Assembly (NCBI RefSeq): GCF_004361735.1
Contig: NZ_SNVV01000003.1
Coordinates: 186,001-250,000 of the forward strand
DNA: 64,000 nucleotides
DNA from: Azoarcus indigens
GTDB taxonomy: Bacteria > Pseudomonadota > Gammaproteobacteria > Burkholderiales > Rhodocyclaceae
Direction: 5' to 3'
Part shown: piece by piece, positions 29,420 to 38,871 of the stretch
How positions within the stretch are numbered: the first letter of the stretch is position 1
Layout of the letters: the number at the start of each line of letters is the position of its first letter
Position numbers and translations under genes: made by a program
Notes under the pieces: generated by a model
Told to the model about the DNA's origin: nothing
What the model saw: only the letters and a program-made list of their open reading frames with translations
Database searches by the model: none

Positions 29420-30802
29420 TCACACCGCCCACTCGGCGCACTTGCGCTCCAGCGTCTTGCGCGAAACCCCCAGCAGCTCCGCCGCGCGGGTCTTGTTGCC
29501 GCCGCACTGCTCCAGCACCGCGAGGATGTGGCGCTTCTCCACCTCGTCCAGCAGCAGCGAGGTGGCCGCCGGCGTGGGAGTGCCGGCATCGCTCCGCCCC
29601 GCCACGCTGCCGCCCAGGCTGTCCAGCGGGAACTCGCCGAACAGCAGCGAGCGTTCGACGAAGTTGCGCAGCTCGCGCACATTGCCCGGCCAGGGATAAG
29701 CCATCAGCCGCGCCGACACCTCAGGCTCCACTGGCAGCGGCGGCACGCCCAGCTGCATGGAGAGCTGGCGCATGAAGGCGGCGCCCAGCTCCGGGATGTC
29801 CTCGGCACGTTCGCGCAGCGGCGGCACCGTCAGGGTGATGACTTCCAGGCGGTAGAACAGGTCTTCGCGGAAGCGGCCGGCCTCCACTTCCGCCCGCAGG
29901 TTGCGGTTGGTGGCGGCCAGCACCCGCACGTCCACCGGTACTTCCGTTTCGGCGCCCACCGGCCGTACCCGGCGTTCTTCCAGCACCCGCAGTAGGCGGG
30001 ATTGCAGCGCTAGCGGCAGTTCGCCAATCTCGTCCAGGAACAGGGTGCCGCCGTGGGCGTAATGGAACAGGCCGTTGCGCGCTTCGCGGGCGCCGGTGAA
30101 AGCCCCCTTCACATGGCCGAACAGCTCGGACTCGATCAGTTCGGCCGAAATCGCCGCACAGTTCACCGCCACGAAGGGCTTCTCCGCCCGCGGCGACCAC
30201 TGGTGCAGCGCCCGCGCCACCACCTCCTTGCCGACGCCGGATTCCCCCTGGATCAGAACGGTCGAAGGCGTGGGGGCGATACGGTGCAGGATCTGCCGCA
30301 GCCGGGCGATGGCGGGCGATGCGCCCACCATGCCGTCGTCGCCACGCGCACTCTCGGCCACCTGACGGCGCAGCAGGAAGTTCTCCCGCGACAACCGGGT
30401 GCGCTCGGTGCAGCGCTTGATGGCGTTGGCGATCTGGTCGACGCGGAAGGGTTTGAGGATGAAATCGGACGCGCCGGCGCGCAGCGCGTCGATGGCGGTT
30501 TCCATGTCGGCGAAGGCGGTGATCAGGATCACGTCGCCGGCGAAGCCTTCCGCCTTCAGGTCCTGCAGCCACTCGATGCCGGCCTTGCCGGGCAGCGCGA
30601 TGTCGAGGATGACGAGGTCGAAATGGGTGTGCTCGAACTTCTTCGCCCCCTCCTCCGCCGAGCCGGCCAGCTCCACCGCGTAGCCGCGCATTGCCAGCGC
30701 GCGGGCGAGGAAGCTGCGCATGCCCTGCTCGTCATCGACGACCAGGATGCTGCCTTCGTGCCCGGTAGGGCTGGCCACTTCATTGACCTCGCTCTCGCTC
30801 AT
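29420..30802 (-). CDS. NtrC-family sigma54-dependent response regulator
   Basis: A 460-residue activator from ATG 30802 ([12 protein letters not shown]); the frame extends to 30868 without a better start. It has a receiver domain with VVDDEQ and the phosphorylated Asp in [10 protein letters not shown], Lys in FILKPF, an AAA+ domain with Walker [15 protein letters not shown] for sigma54 contact and Walker [12 protein letters not shown], and a Fis-type helix-turn-helix at the C terminus ([19 protein letters not shown]). It pairs with the kinase at 27247-29376. The only near-consensus sigma54 promoter I found nearby drives the formate dehydrogenase operon, which is its likely target. Confidence 0.93.
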   Translation of the reverse strand: MSESEVNEVASPTGHEGSILVVDDEQGMRSFLARALAMRGYAVELAGSAEEGAKKFEHTHFDLVILDIALPGKAGIEWLQDLKAEGFAGDVILITAFADMETAIDALRAGASDFILKPFRVDQIANAIKRCTERTRLSRENFLLRRQVAESARGDDGMVGASPAIARLRQILHRIAPTPSTVLIQGESGVGKEVVARALHQWSPRAEKPFVAVNCAAISAELIESELFGHVKGAFTGAREARNGLFHYAHGGTLFLDEIGELPLALQSRLLRVLEERRVRPVGAETEVPVDVRVLAATNRNLRAEVEAGRFREDLFYRLEVITLTVPPLRERAEDIPELGAAFMRQLSMQLGVPPLPVEPEVSARLMAYPWPGNVRELRNFVERSLLFGEFPLDSLGGSVAGRSDAGTPTPAATSLLLDEVEKRHILAVLEQCGGNKTRAAELLGVSRKTLERKCAEWAV

Positions 30803-30817
30803 CGCCGGCCTCCGGCG
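30803..30817 (-). promoter_or_regulatory. Hairpin enclosing the ribosome site of the response regulator
   Basis: CGCCGG-AGG-CCGGCG, read on the minus strand, is a perfect 6-3-6 inverted repeat ending directly at the ATG at 30802. The GGAGG ribosome site lies in the arm and loop. Folded mRNA would hide it, giving low or regulated translation. Confidence 0.45.
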
Positions 30818-31945
30818 AAGGAGGAACGCTGGACGGGGCCGGGTAAGGCGGACCAGGCCGTCAGACACCTAAGGGACAGGGAAACTGGAAAACCGGGAAA
30901 CCGCATGCTCACCGGCGCGCCGGGCGCCGCCTCTGGACTGGGAACCCTTCGCCCCAGCACGACGAAGGCCAGGGACACGGCCGTGTGCGCTCAGGGAGGG
31001 AGGGGGAGGAAGCGGCGGAGTCTACCAGTTCGCCCGCGCCCCTGGGCAGGACGCCGGCGGTGGCAAAGCCGGGGAACACGGCCGGTGGAGGGTGCGGCCT
31101 CTTCCTGCTGCTGCGTGGCGAAACCGGTGCTCCCCTCCGGCCAGCGCGGCATCCAATATGGGGACAATTCAAGTAATCGCGGACGATCCAATTAACCTTT
31201 ATCCAATAAAGGAAATAGGGTTTTATGAACTTGAAGACGAGGGGTTATTGTCGGCAATTTCCTTAATCTATCTTTAAGAATTGCGATGGTGCAGCATTTT
31301 TTGTTTTAATCCACTCATTAATTAAATTAATATCAGTAAATGCCATATTGCTTCGCTATCTCCTCCCATCTCCCTAAAAGCATCTTGCTCTCCTTCAAGA
31401 AAAAATATTTTTACCCTTGTTTTTCAATTTGTTGAAAACTCTGAAGAACGGCTTTTTATTCCCGTCCGAGCAGAAAGGCCTTTAGGAGGAAGGGGATTTT
31501 TCTATCCATTTTCCAATACCCATATTCATTGCGCACCGCCGCATTAACCCATTACTTACGGGCTCCCTCGTATTGTAGTATCCGCGCTTTCCTCCCCCCG
31601 ACCTGCTGGCGTGGTCCGTCTCCTCCTCCCTTCCGGACGTTGCGATGACAATTCCGCAACGTGGCCGCAATACCGGAATTGCAGCGAATTTCTCTCGGGC
31701 AATTCACGTCCGGGATATCTGCAAGACAGCCCTTTTTCCGCCCCGGGCCTGCCTCCGGCCCGCTGCCGCCAGCACGTTCTGCACCGCCGCAGCTTCAGCA
31801 CCGGCCCCACCGGCTCCCGCCCGTTCCCTGGCTGGCTTCACCTCCCGATTCCGCGCGTGCCGTCCCCGTACGCAGTTTCGCCGCCACGCGCCGGCCCGTT
31901 CGCAGCGGGCCATACCACGCATTCCTTTCATCCATGAGGCAAAAA
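30818..31945. other. Long non-coding gap including an AT-rich stretch
   Basis: This 1.1-kb gap separates the response regulator (leftward) from cyoA (rightward). Bases about 31180-31560 are far richer in A+T than the rest of the window: 31381-31440 has 17 G+C in 60 and 31321-31380 has 21 in 60. Several inverted repeats are present: CCTTTAT/ATAAAGG (31196-31212), TTTTCAA/TTGAAAA (31421-31438), AAAGGCCTTT (31474-31483) and CAATTCCG/CGGAATTG (31649-31681). Three micro-frames occur: plus 31158-31277 (39 residues, MGTIQVIADDPINLYPIKE...), minus 31263-31346 (27 residues, MAFTDINLINEWIKTKN...) and minus 31333-31383 (16 residues, after AAGGAG). None is supported as a gene. Promoters for cyoA probably lie here. 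Confidence 0.55.
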
Positions 31946-32884
31946 ATGAGAACGAGGAAGTACCCCAACATTCTCCGATGGCTCTCGCCAGCCCTCGCTG
32001 CAGCCGCCTTGAGCGGCTGCAGCGGAGGGATTCTGGACCCCAAGGGCCAGGTCGCGGCAGACGAGAAGTCGTTGATCATCACCGCCACGCTGCTGATGCT
32101 GATCGTGGTGGTGCCGGTCATCGTGATGACCCTGGTGTTTGCCTGGAAGTACCGCGCCACCAACACCGAAGCGGTCTACGAGCCGAAGTGGTCGCATTCG
32201 ACCAAGATCGAGCTGGTGGTATGGATCGTGCCTATCCTCATCGTCTCCATCCTGGGGGTGATCACCTGGAAGAGCACCCATGCACTCGACCCCTACCGCC
32301 CGATCGAGTCGGACAAGAAGCCGATCAACGTCGAGGTGGTGTCGCTGAACTGGAAGTGGCTGTTCATCTACCCGGACCTGGGCATCGCCACGGTGAACGA
32401 GCTGTCCTTCCCGAAGGACGTGCCGGTGGCCTTCAAGATCACCTCCGACGCGGCGATGAACTCCTTCTTCATTCCGCAGCTGGGGGGCCAGATCTACTCC
32501 ATGGCCGGCATGCAGACCAAGCTGCACCTGATCGCCAGCGAAGCCGGCACCTATAACGGTTTCTCCGCCAACTACAGCGGCGGCGGTTTCTCCGGCATGA
32601 AGTTCGAAGCCATCGCCCAGCCCAGCGAAGAGGCCTTCCAGGCCTGGGTGGAGAAGGTGCGCACCTCCGGCAGCACGCTGGACGCCCTCGCCTACGACGA
32701 CCTGGCCAAGCCCAGCGAGAAGCATGCGGTGACCTATTACGCCTCGGTCGCGCCGAACCTCTTCGGCGCCATCATCGGCAAGTACATGAATACCCACGAC
32801 GTCGGCACCGTCGGCGAAATCCTGGGTTTCAACACCTGGCCCGGCGCGCAGATCTGCCTGGCGCCCGCCAACACGGAGCTTTGA
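31946..32884 (+). CDS. cyoA: Cytochrome bo3 ubiquinol oxidase subunit II
   Basis: A 312-residue lipoprotein subunit from ATG 31946, which has GAGG six bases upstream; the ATG at 31934 and the longer frame are less likely. The lipobox is ALSGC with Cys25. Two transmembrane helices follow ([19 protein letters not shown] and [18 protein letters not shown]), then the periplasmic cupredoxin domain. The Cu(A) ligands of cytochrome c oxidases (CxxxC and downstream His/Met) are missing, the region reading [13 protein letters not shown]. This marks a quinol oxidase. It is the first gene of cyoABCDE. Confidence 0.95.
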   Translation: MRTRKYPNILRWLSPALAAAALSGCSGGILDPKGQVAADEKSLIITATLLMLIVVVPVIVMTLVFAWKYRATNTEAVYEPKWSHSTKIELVVWIVPILIVSILGVITWKSTHALDPYRPIESDKKPINVEVVSLNWKWLFIYPDLGIATVNELSFPKDVPVAFKITSDAAMNSFFIPQLGGQIYSMAGMQTKLHLIASEAGTYNGFSANYSGGGFSGMKFEAIAQPSEEAFQAWVEKVRTSGSTLDALAYDDLAKPSEKHAVTYYASVAPNLFGAIIGKYMNTHDVGTVGEILGFNTWPGAQICLAPANTEL

Positions 32885-32888
32885 TCAG

Positions 32889-34862
32889 ATGTTCGGCAAA
32901 CTGACACTGGAGGCGGTGCCCTATCACGAGCCCATCGTGATGGTGACACTGGCCATGGTCGCGCTCGGCGGCCTCGCCCTGATCGCGGCGATCACCTACT
33001 TCCGCAAGTGGAACTACCTGTGGACCGAGTGGCTCACCTCGGTGGACCACAAGCGCATCGGCGTGATGTACATCGTCGTCGCCCTCGTCATGCTGATCCG
33101 CGGCTTCGCCGACGCCATGATGATGCGCTCCCAGTTGGCGCTGGCCACCAATGGCGCGCTCGGCTACCTGCCACCGGACCACTACGACCAGATCTTCACC
33201 GCCCACGGCGTGATCATGATCATCTTCATGGCCATGCCCTTCATGTTCGGCCTGATGAACATCATCGTGCCGCTGCAGATCGGCGCGCGCGATGTGGCCT
33301 TCCCCTTCCTCAACTCGCTGTCCTTCTGGCTGCTGGTTGCGGCGGTGGTGCTGATGAACCTGTCGCTGGGCGTCGGCGAGTTCGCCCGTACCGGCTGGGT
33401 GGCCTACCCACCGCTGTCGGGGCTGGAGTACAGCCCGGGGGTCGGAGTGGATTACTACATCTGGGCGCTGCAGATATCCGGCATAGGCACGACGCTGACG
33501 GCGGTGAACTTCCTCGTCACCGTGCTGAAGATGCGCGCGCCGACGATGAAGCTGATGGAAATGCCCATCTTCACCTGGACCTGCACCTGGGCCAACGTGC
33601 TGGTGGTCACCTCCTTCCCCATTCTGACCGCGGCGCTGGGCCTGCTGACGCTGGACCGTTACCTCGACTTCCATTTCTTCACGAGTGACGGCGGCGGCAA
33701 CGCGATGATGTACATCAACCTGTTCTGGGCCTGGGGCCACCCCGAGGTGTACATCCTGATCCTGCCGGCCTTCGGCATCTTCTCGGAGGTCATCTCCACC
33801 TTCACCGGCAAGCGCCTGTTCGGCTACAAGTCGATGATCTACGCCAGCGGCGTGATCGCCTTCCTGGGCTTCATCGTCTGGCTGCACCACTTCTTCACCA
33901 TGGGCTCGGGCGCCAACGTGAACGCCTTCTTCGGCATCGCGACCATGGTCATCTCGGTACCCACCGGGGTGAAGCTGTTCAACTGGCTGTTCACCATCTA
34001 CCGCGGCCGCCTGCACTTCACCTCGCCGGTGCTGTGGACGCTGGGCTTCATGGTCACCTTCACCATCGGCGGCATGACCGGCGTACTGATGGCGGTGCCG
34101 GGCGCGGACTTCGTGCTGCACAACAGCCTGTTCCTCATCGCCCACTTCCACAACACCATCATCGGTGGCGCGGTGTTCGGCTACCTGGCCGGCTTCACCT
34201 TCTGGTTCCCCAAGGTGTTCGGCTTCAAGCTCAACGAAAAGTGGGGCAAGGCCTCGTTCTGGTTCTGGCAGATCGGCTTCTACTTCGCCTTCGTGCCGCT
34301 GTACATCCTCGGCTTCCTGGGCATGACGCGCCGCCTGAACCACACCGACAACCCGGACTGGACGCCCTGGCTGTACGTGGCCTGCATCGGCGCGGTGCTG
34401 ATCCTGTTCGGCATCCTGTGCCAGTTCATCCAGGTGTTCGTGAGCGTGCGCGACCGCAAGAAGCTGGTGGACGAGAGCGGCGACCCGTGGAACGCCCACA
34501 CCCTGGAATGGGCCACCTCCTCGCCGCCGCCGTTCTACAACTTCGCCACCACGCCGGTCGTGCATGACATCGACGCCTTCACCGACATGAAGGAAAAGGG
34601 CATCGCCTACGACCGCCCGGCCAAGTACGCGCCCATCCACATGCCGCGCAACACTTCGGCCGGCCTCATCATCGGCGCCTTCGCCACGGTCGGTGGCTTC
34701 GCCGCCATCTGGCACATCTGGTGGCTCGCCATCGTCAGCCTGGTGGGCATCATCGCCGCCTTCCTGGTGCGCGCCTACGACAACGATGTGGACTACTACG
34801 TCCAGCCCGCCGAGATCGAGCGCCTCGAAAGCGCCCATCTCGCCAAACTCGCCAAGGCCTGA
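32889..34862 (+). CDS. cyoB: Cytochrome bo3 ubiquinol oxidase subunit I
   Basis: A 657-residue catalytic subunit with about 15 membrane helices, the usual CyoB size. The heme-copper ligands are present: His in [15 protein letters not shown] (low-spin heme), [15 protein letters not shown] (Cu(B) His, the proton-channel Glu and the cross-linked Tyr), [10 protein letters not shown] (two Cu(B) His) and [10 protein letters not shown] (high-spin and low-spin heme His). These features place it in the proton-pumping A family. It reduces O2 to water with electrons from quinol. It follows cyoA by four bases. Confidence 0.97.
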   Translation: MFGKLTLEAVPYHEPIVMVTLAMVALGGLALIAAITYFRKWNYLWTEWLTSVDHKRIGVMYIVVALVMLIRGFADAMMMRSQLALATNGALGYLPPDHYDQIFTAHGVIMIIFMAMPFMFGLMNIIVPLQIGARDVAFPFLNSLSFWLLVAAVVLMNLSLGVGEFARTGWVAYPPLSGLEYSPGVGVDYYIWALQISGIGTTLTAVNFLVTVLKMRAPTMKLMEMPIFTWTCTWANVLVVTSFPILTAALGLLTLDRYLDFHFFTSDGGGNAMMYINLFWAWGHPEVYILILPAFGIFSEVISTFTGKRLFGYKSMIYASGVIAFLGFIVWLHHFFTMGSGANVNAFFGIATMVISVPTGVKLFNWLFTIYRGRLHFTSPVLWTLGFMVTFTIGGMTGVLMAVPGADFVLHNSLFLIAHFHNTIIGGAVFGYLAGFTFWFPKVFGFKLNEKWGKASFWFWQIGFYFAFVPLYILGFLGMTRRLNHTDNPDWTPWLYVACIGAVLILFGILCQFIQVFVSVRDRKKLVDESGDPWNAHTLEWATSSPPPFYNFATTPVVHDIDAFTDMKEKGIAYDRPAKYAPIHMPRNTSAGLIIGAFATVGGFAAIWHIWWLAIVSLVGIIAAFLVRAYDNDVDYYVQPAEIERLESAHLAKLAKA

Positions 34863-34868
34863 TTCCCC

Positions 34869-35501
34869 ATGACGTCCCACGTTATCCAATCCCACGTCGC
34901 CCATGCCGCCGCGCATGGGCACGACCACGAGCACGAACACCACGACAGCGGCGGCAGCACCGTCTTCGGTTTCTGGCTGTACCTGATGACGGACTGCATC
35001 CTGTTCGCCTCGGTGTTCGCCACCTACGCGGTGCTGTTCATGAACACCGCCGGCGGCGTCTCCGGCAGGGACATCTTCGAGCTCGACTTCGTGCTCGTGG
35101 AAACCTTCGCCCTGCTGCTGTCCAGCATCACCTATGGCTTCGCCATGATCGCCGCCCACAAGGGCAACAAGGGCGGCGCCACCCGCTGGCTGCTGGCCAC
35201 CTTCCTGCTCGGGGCGGTGTTCATCAGCATGGAAGTCTACGAGTTCCACCACCTCGTCGCCGCCGGCCACGGCCCCAGCAGCAGCGCTTTCCTGTCGGCC
35301 TTCTTCGCCCTGGTGGGCATGCACGGCCTGCACGTGGCCGCCGGCATGCTGTGGATGATCGTGATGATCGTCGAGGTGAATCGCCGCGGCCTGGCACCGC
35401 GCACGATGACGCGCCTGACCTGCCTCAGCCTGTTCTGGCACTTCCTCGACATCGTGTGGATCTGCGTGTTCACCGTCGTCTACCTGATGGGAGCCCTGTA
35501 A
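34869..35501 (+). CDS. cyoC: Cytochrome bo3 ubiquinol oxidase subunit III
   Basis: A 210-residue subunit with five membrane helices after a His-rich N terminus ([18 protein letters not shown]). Family features are [39 protein letters not shown] and [17 protein letters not shown]. It supports assembly and stability of the oxidase and is not catalytic. The unusually His-rich start could bind metal, but this is inference. Its TAA stop overlaps the ATG of cyoD by one base. Confidence 0.95.
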   Translation: MTSHVIQSHVAHAAAHGHDHEHEHHDSGGSTVFGFWLYLMTDCILFASVFATYAVLFMNTAGGVSGRDIFELDFVLVETFALLLSSITYGFAMIAAHKGNKGGATRWLLATFLLGAVFISMEVYEFHHLVAAGHGPSSSAFLSAFFALVGMHGLHVAAGMLWMIVMIVEVNRRGLAPRTMTRLTCLSLFWHFLDIVWICVFTVVYLMGAL

Positions 35502-35851
35502 TGAGACAACATCCCCAAGCCGGCCACGGCGCCCACGCGGCCCATGCGGACGAGGGCAAGCACGGCAGCGTGCAGAGCTACCTCGTCGGCTTCATCCTGG
35601 CGGTGATCCTCACGGTGATCCCGTTCTGGATGGTCATGGACAGCAATGTGTCGCGCAAAGCCACGCTGATTGCGATCTCGCTGTTCGCCATCGTCCAGAT
35701 CGTGGTGCACCTGAAGTACTTCCTGCACCTGGACTTTTCCACCGAGGGCAAGCCCAACACCTTCTCCTTCCTGTTCACCGCGCTGGTGATCGTGATGCTG
35801 GTGGGCCTGTCGGTGTGGATCATCTTCAGCGCCAACGCGCTGATGATGTGA
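35501..35851 (+). CDS. cyoD: Cytochrome bo3 ubiquinol oxidase subunit IV
   Basis: A 116-residue small subunit with three membrane helices ([61 protein letters not shown]) after a His-containing N terminus. The pattern [10 protein letters not shown] is typical of CyoD, which stabilises the Cu(B) site during assembly. The start at 35501 overlaps the cyoC stop (TAATG), so only this start fits coupling; the open frame upstream lies inside cyoC. Confidence 0.93.
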   Translation: MRQHPQAGHGAHAAHADEGKHGSVQSYLVGFILAVILTVIPFWMVMDSNVSRKATLIAISLFAIVQIVVHLKYFLHLDFSTEGKPNTFSFLFTALVIVMLVGLSVWIIFSANALMM

Positions 35852-35864
35852 GCGGAGCGGTAAG

Positions 35865-36758
35865 GTGACTCTCTCCCCTTACCTGTCGCGGTATCTGTCG
35901 GTCACCAAGCCCGGCATCATCTTCGGCAACCTGATCTCGGTCATCGGCGGCTTTCTGCTCGCCAGCCAGGGCAACATCGACCCGGTGTTGTTCCTGGCGA
36001 CCGTGACCGGCCTGTCGCTGGTGGTGGCCTCCGGCTGCGCGCTCAACAACTGCATCGACCGTGACATCGACGGCAAGATGCAGCGCACGCGCAACCGGGT
36101 GACGGTGACCGGCGCGATCTCGCCACGGGCCGCCGCCGCCCACGGCGTGGTGCTCGGGCTGGCCGGCTTCGGCCTGCTGGCCTGGTACACCAACGCCGTG
36201 GCCGTGACCTTCGCCGCCGCTGGCTTCGTCATCTACGTCGGCGTGTACAGCCTGTACATGAAGCGCAACTCGGTCTATGGCACGCTGGTCGGCAGCCTGT
36301 CCGGCGCGGTGCCGCCGGTGGTGGGCTACTGTGCCGTCAGCAACGAGTTCGACGCCGGCGCCGCCATCCTGCTGACCATGTTCAGCCTGTGGCAGATGCC
36401 CCACTCCTACGCCATCGCGATCTTCCGCTACGCCGACTACAAGGCGGCGAACATCCCGGTGCTGCCGGTGGCCAAGGGCATCTCCGCGGCCAAGCGCCAG
36501 ATCGTGCTGTACATCGTCGCCTTCGCGGTCGCCACCGCGATGCTGGGCCTGCAAGGCTACGCCGGCTACGACTACCTGGCGGTGGCCGGTGCCACCACCC
36601 TGTGGTGGCTGGGCATGGCGCTGTCCGGCTACAAGCGCGCCACCGACGACCGCGTGTGGGCCCACAAGGTGTTCCTGTTCTCCATCGTCACCATCACCGC
36701 GCTGAGCGTGATGATGGCGGTGGATTTCCAGGTGCCGCCGAGCGCGTTCGCAGGCTGA
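35865..36758 (+). CDS. cyoE: Protoheme IX farnesyltransferase (heme O synthase)
   Basis: A 297-residue membrane prenyltransferase of the UbiA superfamily, which makes heme O for the oxidase. Asp-rich motif 1 is [18 protein letters not shown] near residues 58-75, and the second motif region is [18 protein letters not shown]. About nine membrane helices are present. It starts with GTG at 35865 (ribosome site GGAGCGGTAAG), 13 bases after cyoD, and a terminator follows 22 bases after its stop. Confidence 0.94.
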   Translation: MTLSPYLSRYLSVTKPGIIFGNLISVIGGFLLASQGNIDPVLFLATVTGLSLVVASGCALNNCIDRDIDGKMQRTRNRVTVTGAISPRAAAAHGVVLGLAGFGLLAWYTNAVAVTFAAAGFVIYVGVYSLYMKRNSVYGTLVGSLSGAVPPVVGYCAVSNEFDAGAAILLTMFSLWQMPHSYAIAIFRYADYKAANIPVLPVAKGISAAKRQIVLYIVAFAVATAMLGLQGYAGYDYLAVAGATTLWWLGMALSGYKRATDDRVWAHKVFLFSIVTITALSVMMAVDFQVPPSAFAG

Positions 36759-36779
36759 GGCTTCCTTTCGGGAAGATCG

Positions 36780-36810
36780 AACGGCCGGCCTTAGGGTCGG
36801 CCGTTTTCTT
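36780..36810 (+). terminator. Rho-independent terminator after cyoABCDE
   Basis: Arms AACGGCCGGCC (36780-36790) and GGTCGGCCGTT (36795-36805) pair with one mismatch around a TTAG loop. TTCTT follows, with two T already in the stem (TTTTCTT). It closes the cyo operon. Confidence 0.85.
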
Positions 36811-36966
36811 TGGGCCGTGCTTGCGCCATGCCACGGACGGGGCGACGGCTGACGCCGCCTGCAGGCTGATGCAGATGTGGCATGAGAGGCCATGCCGGCT
36901 TGCCGGGGCTACGTGAGTAGCCCTGCGCGGGAACCCACAGGCGCCCACCTTCAACTGGCACGGCCA

Positions 36967-37662
36967 CTACCCCGGCCGGCCGTTGTGGCTCGGTGGCTTC
37001 TCCGTCGGCTTCTTCTCCGGCGACACCGCCGGCGGATCGCTGGCGGGAAAGCTCTCCTCGCCGGATTCGTCTATCAGGTCTTCCACATGCGAATCCTGCG
37101 GCTTGCGCTTGGCCGGATCGGTCACCGGCAGTTTTTCGTTCATCGGCTTGTTCATGCTCCTCTCCTTTTCCAGGGCAGCGGCGGTGGGGGCGGTGCGCTC
37201 CACATCGTCGCCGCGTCCTTCCATGCGGTGCAGCAGCGAGAGCACGCACCAGGTGAGCACGGTGGCCGCCAGTGCGGTGCCAAAACGGCCCAGGCCGGCG
37301 GTGATGCCTATGGCCGAGGTCATCCAGATGCCGGCGGCGGTGGTGAGGCCGCGGATGTCATGCAGGTGGTGGCGCTTGAGGATGGCGCCGGCGCCAAGGA
37401 AGCCGATGCCGGTCACCAGGCCTTGGATGACGCGGGAAACGCCGTCCTGCCCCATCTCCACCTCTTCGGCAACGATCACCGCCAGGCCGGAACCGGCTGC
37501 CACCAGGATGTGGGTGCGCAGGCCGGCGGACTTGCCCATGCGCTCCCGCTCGTAGCCGATGACCGCGCCGCATACGATGGCGAAGGCCAGCCGCAACAGG
37601 GAGCGCAGCACCTCGTGCCCATCTCCGAAACCGGCGAGCAGTTCCGCGATCAGGAAATCCAT
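36967..37662 (-). CDS. MgtC/SapB family membrane protein with hydrophilic tail
   Basis: A 231-residue protein from ATG 37662 (MDFLIAELLAG). The first 140 residues are an MgtC-type membrane domain: LRLAFAIVCGAVIGYERE, GLRTHILVAAGSGLAVI, VIQGLVTGIGFLGAGAILK and GLTTAAGIWMTSAIGITAG. MgtC proteins help bacteria survive magnesium limitation or acid; many environmental relatives have unknown roles. The last 75 residues are charged and contain EESFPASDPPAV, a short motif seen on its own in other small proteins. This fits a fusion. The frame is continuous across the joint. It ends 209 bp after the convergent cyoE. Confidence 0.88.
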   Translation of the reverse strand: MDFLIAELLAGFGDGHEVLRSLLRLAFAIVCGAVIGYERERMGKSAGLRTHILVAAGSGLAVIVAEEVEMGQDGVSRVIQGLVTGIGFLGAGAILKRHHLHDIRGLTTAAGIWMTSAIGITAGLGRFGTALAATVLTWCVLSLLHRMEGRGDDVERTAPTAAALEKERSMNKPMNEKLPVTDPAKRKPQDSHVEDLIDESGEESFPASDPPAVSPEKKPTEKPPSHNGRPG

Positions 37663-37691
37663 TGCCCCTCCGCCCGCTTCGCCGCCGCGCT

Positions 37692-38210
37692 TCAGGATTG
37701 CGGCGCGTCGCCCAGGCTCACGCCGGCCGTTTCCGCCTCCCGCGCGCGCCGCGCCAATGCCCGCAGGCACAGCGCCACCGTGCCAGCGAAGACTTCGTCG
37801 AAGACCGGGAAGGCGCCGCTGGCGGCCACCACGATGCCGTCGATGCAGACGCTGCCGGCCAGTACCGTGTCGCCGGTACGCAGCAGATGGGGCAGGCATT
37901 CCTGCACCCGCCGGCCGTCGCTCCCGGTGCGCCAGCTCAGTTTCGCCTTGGCGCGGGCAAAGGCGGCGTAGTCGGCATCCCAGCGGCTGCGGTCACCGAA
38001 GGCCTGTTCGTAGAGCACCGCATCCTCGAAGCTGCACTCCCCCGGCAAACGGCCTGGGTCCATCACCACGATGTAGAGGAAGCCGCTGCCCACGACCTCG
38101 CGGTCGGCGAGCGCGCGCTCCATCATCGGCGCGGCCAGGGAAACCGCCTGCCGGGCCAGGTCTGCGCCGAGGTAGTGGCTACCGCCCTGGCCTCCATCCG
38201 CTGCTTGCAT
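37692..38210 (-). CDS. Hypothetical protein, possibly GlcG/HbpS-like
   Basis: A 172-residue cytoplasmic protein from ATG 38210 (MQAADGGQGGSHYLG); the frame is open to 38255. I do not recognise it with certainty. The layout ARQAVSLAAPMMERALAD, then an IVVMD strand, then AFARAKAKLSW, then VLAGSVCIDGIVVAASGAF faintly resembles the GlcG/HbpS fold. Those domains show a helix, a vVD strand, an A-KA helix and a closing glycine-rich region. No signal peptide or membrane helix is seen. It lies 29 bases upstream of the MgtC-like gene on the same strand and is probably co-transcribed with it. Confidence 0.55.
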   Translation of the reverse strand: MQAADGGQGGSHYLGADLARQAVSLAAPMMERALADREVVGSGFLYIVVMDPGRLPGECSFEDAVLYEQAFGDRSRWDADYAAFARAKAKLSWRTGSDGRRVQECLPHLLRTGDTVLAGSVCIDGIVVAASGAFPVFDEVFAGTVALCLRALARRAREAETAGVSLGDAPQS

Positions 38211-38353
38211 GGCCGTCCTCCTGTCACGCTCCGGCGGCCCGGCCTGCAAGGCCATACCCTTCGTCCGGAGCCGTCATAGGGAGGGGCCGCGCCTTGCGGC
38301 ACGGCCCCAGGGGGCGCCCCGGCACGCTGGCGCGCACCGGGGGCCGGTGGCGC

Positions 38354-38809
38354 TTACATGCGGTCCGGCTGCCAGTAGGCACGCTGGCCGTAGTAGGCAT
38401 GGACCTCGTTGGCCCAGGTGGTATCGGCCATGCTCGGCCAATGGTCCTTGTCGAAGCCGGGCGCGTTCTTCAGCCGCTCGGCGTCCACATCCAGCACGAA
38501 GCACTTGCGGTTCACGTCCAGCGTCAGCGCAGACCACGGGATCGCGAACAGCTTGTCGCCCAGGCCAAGGAAGCCGCCGGAGGACAGCACCGCGTAGGCC
38601 ACCCGGCCGCTGGGCACGTCGATCATGATTTCCTTGATCTTGCCCAGATCCTCGCCCAGACGATTGACCACGTCGTCGCCTTCCAGCGTGCTGGCGGCCA
38701 TCACTTCCGGGCCGGGGCCGTTGGGGATGTCGGTTTCAGCGCCCACGATGGCGGGGTTGCCGCCGCTGCGGGTCGTGCTTCCAGTCTGAGGGGGGTATGC
38801 ACTAGCCAT
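38354..38809 (-). CDS. PRC-barrel domain protein
   Basis: A 151-residue protein with one PRC-barrel domain in the centre: VMAASTLEGDDVVNRLGEDLGKIKEIMIDVPSGRVAYAVL, then GFLGLGDKLFAIPWSAL. The flanks are a Ser/Thr-rich start and a C-terminal YYGQRAYWQPDRM tail. This architecture is common in stress-linked genes of proteobacteria near BON-domain, DUF883 and CsbD-type genes. PRC barrels bind partner proteins; no enzyme activity is expected. A clear GGAG-type ribosome site (TGGAGGAAAC) precedes the ATG. Confidence 0.87.
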   Translation of the reverse strand: MASAYPPQTGSTTRSGGNPAIVGAETDIPNGPGPEVMAASTLEGDDVVNRLGEDLGKIKEIMIDVPSGRVAYAVLSSGGFLGLGDKLFAIPWSALTLDVNRKCFVLDVDAERLKNAPGFDKDHWPSMADTTWANEVHAYYGQRAYWQPDRM

Positions 38810-38871
38810 TTTCCGTTTCCTCCATTAGTCAATCGGGTGATGGCCATCCACCGGCGGTGCCGGCGGCGGAC

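Noticed and set aside
31225-31266. A 13-residue plus-strand frame in the AT-rich stretch
   Set aside because: It is too short and lacks a convincing ribosome site or conserved features. I mention only the three longer micro-frames, and those as unproven.
38225-38260. A possible sigma54 element (minus strand, AAGGGTATGGCCTTGCA) before the unassigned protein gene
   Set aside because: Only the -12 block and the bare GG match; the rest of the -24 block is wrong, so chance is the simpler explanation.
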